A DNA stretch of 8,122 nucleotides, from positions 1-8,122 of the forward strand of contig JADGGF010000184.1 in NCBI GenBank assembly GCA_019690055.1, given 5' to 3'. Position 1 is the stretch's first letter. Every line of letters starts with the position of its first letter. Positions 4,867 through 8,122 of this stretch are shown here, piece after piece. The DNA comes from Micromonosporaceae bacterium (GTDB lineage Bacteria; Actinomycetota; Actinomycetes; Mycobacteriales; Micromonosporaceae). The translations under genes were made by a program, and so were the position numbers. The notes below the pieces were generated by a model, which worked only from the letters and a program-made list of their open reading frames with translations, was not told the DNA's origin and did not search any database.

Positions 4867-6045
4867 TCAGTACGACGGTAGCGACGGGTCGACCTGGCGC
4901 ACCCAGGCGGTCACCCCGCCGTAGACGTGGACGGCGTCCTTGAAGCCAGCCGCCTTGACCGCGGCGAGGGCCTCAGCGCTGCGGACGCCCGACTTGCAGT
5001 AGAGCACGATCTGCTTGTCCTGTGGCAGCTGGGACAGCGCCTGCCCCGAGATGATGTCGCCCTTGGGAATCAGCACGGAGCCCGGGATCCGGACGATCTC
5101 GTACTCGGCCGGCTCGCGGACGTCGACCAGGTGGATCGGCTTGTCCGAGGCGAGCCAGTCCCGCAACTCGGTCACCGTGATGGTCGATCCGCTCGCCGCC
5201 TCTTGCGCGGCCGCCGAGACCGTGCCGCAGAAATCCTCGTAGTCGATGAGGCTGGTGATCGTGGGGTTCTCCCCGCAGATCGCGCAATTGGGATCCTTGC
5301 GTACCTTGATCTTCCGGTACGTCATCTCCAGCGCGTCGTAGACCATGAGCGCGCCCACCAGCGGCTCGCCAACGCCGGTCAGCAGCTTGATCGCCTCAGT
5401 GACCTGAATCGACCCGATCGAGGCGCAGAGCACGCCGAGCACGCCACCCTCGGCGCAGGACGGCACCATGCCGGGCGGGGGCGGCTCCGGGTAGAGGCAC
5501 CGGTAGCACGGCCCGTACTTCGACCAGAACACCGAGGCCTGGCCGTCGAACCGGTAGATGGAGCCCCAGACGTACGGCTTGCCGAGCAGGACGGCCGCGT
5601 CGTTGACCATGTACCGGGTGGCGAAGTTGTCGGTGCCGTCGACGATCAGGTCGTACTGGGAGAAGATCTCAAATACGTTGTCGTTGGACAGCGCCGTGTC
5701 GTGGATGACCACGTTCACGTACGGGTTGATCTCCCGGATGCTGTCGGCGGCCGACTCGGCCTTGGACCGACCGATGTCGCTCTGCCCGTGAATGACCTGG
5801 CGCTGCAGGTTCGACTCATCGACGGTGTCGAACTCCACGATGCCCAGCGTGCCCACCCCGGCCGCGGCGAGGTACATGAGCGCGGGCGAGCCGAGACCAC
5901 CGGCGCCGACCACGAGCACCTTGGAATTCTTCAGCCGCTTCTGGCCGTCCATCGCGACGTCCGGGATGATCAGGTGACGCGAGTACCGGCGGACCTCGTC
6001 CGTGGTGAGGCTGTCGGCGGGCTCGACAAGCGGTGGCAACGACAC
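4867..6045 (-). CDS. moeZ: MoeZ adenylyltransferase/sulfurtransferase (ThiF/MoeB domain plus rhodanese)
   Basis: The 392-residue product should adenylate the C-terminal Gly-Gly of small sulfur-carrier proteins and load sulfur onto them, supplying molybdopterin and, in actinobacteria, cysteine or thiolated metabolites. The E1-like domain has the nucleotide loop GAGGLGS (47-53), D73, R82, the DGTDNFATR block (136-144) and the CAEGG cysteine (C197). The rhodanese domain ends in the active loop CKSGVRS (C350). Two CxxC pairs (C180/C183, C254/C257) can hold the structural zinc. I start at GTG 6045, with AGGGAG six bases upstream; this gives MSLPPLVEP, matching mycobacterial MoeZ in N-terminus and length (392). 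The frame extends to an ATG at 6099, without a good ribosome site. It follows the DUF3152 gene, the same pairing as Rv3207c-Rv3206c. Confidence 0.95.
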   Translation of the reverse strand: MSLPPLVEPADSLTTDEVRRYSRHLIIPDVAMDGQKRLKNSKVLVVGAGGLGSPALMYLAAAGVGTLGIVEFDTVDESNLQRQVIHGQSDIGRSKAESAADSIREINPYVNVVIHDTALSNDNVFEIFSQYDLIVDGTDNFATRYMVNDAAVLLGKPYVWGSIYRFDGQASVFWSKYGPCYRCLYPEPPPPGMVPSCAEGGVLGVLCASIGSIQVTEAIKLLTGVGEPLVGALMVYDALEMTYRKIKVRKDPNCAICGENPTITSLIDYEDFCGTVSAAAQEAASGSTITVTELRDWLASDKPIHLVDVREPAEYEIVRIPGSVLIPKGDIISGQALSQLPQDKQIVLYCKSGVRSAEALAAVKAAGFKDAVHVYGGVTAWVRQVDPSLPSY

Positions 6046-6123
6046 GGCGGTCTCCCTGCTGACGACTGACTGGCCACCATTGTTCTCCGGTGGCCACATC
6101 AGGCGCCAACTCCCGTCAGGGGG

Positions 6124-6152
6124 TCCATATTCCGGACGCCCGGGGCGGTCAG
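6124..6152 (-). promoter_or_regulatory. Weak candidate promoter for moeZ
   Basis: Read on the minus strand, CTGACC (6152-6147, overlapping the DUF3152 stop) and TATGGA (6129-6124) are separated by 17 bp and would place a start near 6117, about 70 bases before the moeZ GTG. The -10 lacks the conserved final T. The 103-bp gap makes an extra promoter plausible but read-through is equally likely. Confidence 0.22.
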
Positions 6153-6952
6153 GCCTGGGGGCCGGTGTAGCGGACGCCCTCCCGGAACGGCCAGCCGTAC
6201 GGCACGCATCCCTGCAGGCCCAGCGTCTGCTGCTGCATGACCGGCGCTGGGAGACCCGGGCCCGGGCACAGCTCGTGATCGTGGCCGAGCTGGTGCCCCA
6301 CCTCGTGGTTGATGACGTACGCCCGGTACTCGCCCAGCGGGGCGCCGTAGTCGGGCACGCCGGTGAGCCACCGCGCCGAGTTGATCACCACGCGTCCGTC
6401 GGTGAGCCGGCAGTTGGTGAACTGGCCGGTCTCCAGGCCGTCCTCCCGGCACATCGCCTCCGACAGCACCGGGGAGGCGAGGTAGATGGTGAACTCCTGC
6501 CCCGCCGCGCCGGAGACCCGCTGAAACCGCAGCGACCCGTCGGCGGTCCAGCTGCGACCGTCGGAGAGGATCGCCTCGACCGCCGCCGCGAACTGCTCCA
6601 CCGGCACACCGAGTCCGTCCTCCACCCCGACCCGGTAGCGCAGCACCGGCCCGCCCGAGCCGGCGACGAGCCCGTCGCCCGAGGCGTACTGGAACGTCCC
6701 CGCCCCGGACGGCACCACCACGACCTCGCCTGATGGCGTCGACTCCTCCTCAGGCGGGCGCAGGTCGAACGGCAGGGGCAGGGCGCCGCGGCGGCTCAGA
6801 TCGACCGCGAACAGGGCGATCGCGAGCAGCAGCACGAGCAGCAGCACGCCACGGCCCCGGCGCCGGCGAATGCGGGGCACGGGCGCCGGCCGGGTGTAGT
6901 ACTCGATGCGGGCGGCTCGCCGGTCAGCGGAGCTGGACTGCTGGGCAGGCAC
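6149..6952 (-). CDS. DUF3152 protein, membrane-anchored metzincin-like putative protease
   Basis: The 267-residue product has an Arg-rich cytoplasmic N-terminus (21-34), one transmembrane segment (35-50) and an extracytoplasmic domain, so it is probably a type II membrane or secreted protein. Residues 216-226 read HEVGHQLGHDH, a complete metzincin zinc motif HExxHxxGxxH, followed by a methionine at 239 (APVMQQ) where a Met-turn is expected. Three cysteines lie in the domain before and after it (C168, C181, C229) and one near the end (C249), allowing two disulfides. DUF3152 is an actinobacterial family without an established function; the orthologue Rv3207c also neighbours moeZ. The GTG start at 6952 has GGGAG four bases upstream and lies 11 bases after the hydrolase stop, so the two are probably co-transcribed. 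Protease activity is inferred from the motif only. Confidence 0.9.
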   Translation of the reverse strand: MPAQQSSSADRRAARIEYYTRPAPVPRIRRRRGRGVLLLVLLLAIALFAVDLSRRGALPLPFDLRPPEEESTPSGEVVVVPSGAGTFQYASGDGLVAGSGGPVLRYRVGVEDGLGVPVEQFAAAVEAILSDGRSWTADGSLRFQRVSGAAGQEFTIYLASPVLSEAMCREDGLETGQFTNCRLTDGRVVINSARWLTGVPDYGAPLGEYRAYVINHEVGHQLGHDHELCPGPGLPAPVMQQQTLGLQGCVPYGWPFREGVRYTGPQA

Positions 6953-6963
6953 GAGACTCCCGA

Positions 6964-8085
6964 TCAGGTCGCCGCCCGGGCGGACGGGGCCGGAGTAGCC
7001 GTGTCATCCGGGGCGGCCGACGGCCGAACAATCGACGCAGAGACCCCCGTCGGCAGCGGGACGCCCACCTGCCGCGAACCGTCCTGCTGCGCCGGGACAC
7101 CCTTCTGCGCCGGGATATCCCGCTGCGCCGCCTCGTCGAGCATGGTGAGCACGGCCCGGGCGACCAGATCGGGCCGCTCCATCTGCGCCACGTGCCCGAC
7201 CTGGTCGAGCACGAGCAGGCGACTGTCCGGAATCAGCCGGGCGACGGCTGGCGCCACCCGCACGTCGACCAGGCGGTCCTGCCGGCCGGTCACCACCAGC
7301 GTGGGTGCCGTGATCCGCTCCGCGATCCGCCACATCGAGTCACGGCCGGGCAGGTACGAGCGCAGGAAGCTGCCGACCAGGCCACGCAACGTACGGATGT
7401 AGGCATCGACATACCACGGTGTCTCGTACCGTCGCCGCACTTCCTCGACCGCCTCGGCGATGCGCTCCGGGGGCAGCACCGACGGATCGGCGAAGCAGGC
7501 GTCGATCACCTGCTTGGCCAGATCCTCTGGAGCGATCGTGGCGAGCCGCCGGGCGGCCAGCCGCTCGGCCCGCGGAATCAGCAGCAGCGGCAGCAGCCGC
7601 GCCTGCACCGACCGCCGCGGATCCATGAAGGGCATGGCCGGCGAGATCAGGGTCAGCGTCCGCACGAGGTCCGGTCGGGTGCCGGCGACCCGTACGGTCA
7701 CCGCGCCGCCCAGGGAGTTGCCGAACAGGTGCACCGGCCCGCGGCCCGAGTGCTCGATCCAGCGCACCACCCGATCGGCGATCGCGCCCACGCTGTAGTT
7801 GGTCGCCGGGTCGCTGCGCCCGAAGCCCGGCAGGTCGATCGCCTCGCCGTCGAGCCGCCCCGAGAGCAGGTACGCGAGATCGGTCCAGTTCGTGCCGGAG
7901 CCACCGAGCCCGTGCACGTACAGCGCCGGCTCGGCGTCCGGGTTCGTCGCCGGGGTCCGCCGGACGTACGTGACCGTGCCATCGAGGGTGACCGCCTCCC
8001 CCGGCCACGGCGGCAGCACCCCAGAAAGCTCAGGCAACTGCCGGGCTGGCACCAGTCGCGCGCGCTTCACTCCGCCATTCTGCAC
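6964..8085 (-). CDS. Alpha/beta-hydrolase fold protein
   Basis: The 373-residue product has the full triad layout of the alpha/beta-hydrolase fold: oxyanion HGLGG (58-62), nucleophile elbow GNSLGG with S124, acid D270 in TGRQDRLV and base H298 in QVGHVAQMERP. A cap domain of about 85 residues lies at 155-245. No signal peptide is seen, so it is probably cytoplasmic. The closest general type is the carbon-carbon hydrolase/lipase/esterase group; the substrate cannot be told. The last 55 residues are Ala/Pro/Gln-rich and beyond the fold, with a six-residue repeat (AQRDIP, AQKGVP, then decayed). The start is uncertain: GTG 8085 and GTG 8070 are both possible and neither has a strong ribosome site. 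It heads the minus-strand group with DUF3152 and moeZ. Its own promoter is not visible in the 37 bases to the window end. Confidence 0.88.
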   Translation of the reverse strand: MQNGGVKRARLVPARQLPELSGVLPPWPGEAVTLDGTVTYVRRTPATNPDAEPALYVHGLGGSGTNWTDLAYLLSGRLDGEAIDLPGFGRSDPATNYSVGAIADRVVRWIEHSGRGPVHLFGNSLGGAVTVRVAGTRPDLVRTLTLISPAMPFMDPRRSVQARLLPLLLIPRAERLAARRLATIAPEDLAKQVIDACFADPSVLPPERIAEAVEEVRRRYETPWYVDAYIRTLRGLVGSFLRSYLPGRDSMWRIAERITAPTLVVTGRQDRLVDVRVAPAVARLIPDSRLLVLDQVGHVAQMERPDLVARAVLTMLDEAAQRDIPAQKGVPAQQDGSRQVGVPLPTGVSASIVRPSAAPDDTATPAPSARAAT

Positions 8086-8122
8086 CGCTTCGCTCGCAGA
8101 TTCCGCTCCGGCAAGCTGCGCG

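Noticed and set aside
4927..6069. A 380-codon plus-strand open frame opposite moeZ
   Set aside because: It is the antisense shadow of a well-conserved gene; its composition (Arg/Val/Asp/His-rich, no motifs) follows from reading GC-rich codons backwards, and it has no ribosome site.

Overview
The window comes from a high-GC actinobacterium. Codon third positions are almost all G/C, GTG starts are frequent, Shine-Dalgarno sites are strong, and the genes are typical actinobacterial ones (MoeZ, a DUF3152 protein, a Ruc-type zinc-ribbon chaperone, WXG100/EspC-type secretion proteins). A Micromonosporaceae-like host is my best guess, but this rests on general resemblance, not a search.

Layout. (1) Bases 1-525, minus strand: the 5' end of a membrane protein with an N-terminal transmembrane segment, cut by the window edge. 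(2) Bases 639-1677, plus strand: 5-formyltetrahydrofolate cyclo-ligase, then a perfect CIRCE heat-shock operator starting three bases past its stop codon, then a ruc orthologue (four-Cys zinc ribbon plus Ser-rich disordered tail). The pair matches the Mycobacterium tuberculosis Rv0992c-Rv0991c order. (3) Bases 1675-1988: a 27-bp tandem repeat array that begins on the ruc stop codon, a probable terminator, an AT-richer stretch with inverted repeats, and one perfect DnaA box. (4) Bases 1989-4797, plus strand: a tightly coupled three-gene cassette. It encodes an EspC-like helical protein, a 604-residue protein joining a WXG100-like export domain, 15 uninterrupted RTX calcium-binding nonapeptides and a C-terminal HExxH metallopeptidase resembling the M91/NleD group, and a lipoprotein. 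(5) Bases 4801-4858: a long hairpin between convergent transcription units. (6) Bases 4867-8085, minus strand: alpha/beta hydrolase, DUF3152 metzincin-like membrane-anchored protein and moeZ, probably co-transcribed in that order.

How it works together. The folate enzyme, Ruc and MoeZ are housekeeping or stress functions. CIRCE implies that ruc is repressed by HrcA and induced when proteins misfold. The most novel part is the cassette in (4). Its gene overlaps (ATGA, then TGATG) imply stoichiometric expression of a small partner, a putative type VII-exported, calcium-folded metalloprotease, and an envelope lipoprotein that could be its immunity protein, inhibitor or anchor. No ESX core genes are visible, so export would have to use machinery encoded elsewhere. 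The function of the cassette is inference from domain architecture.
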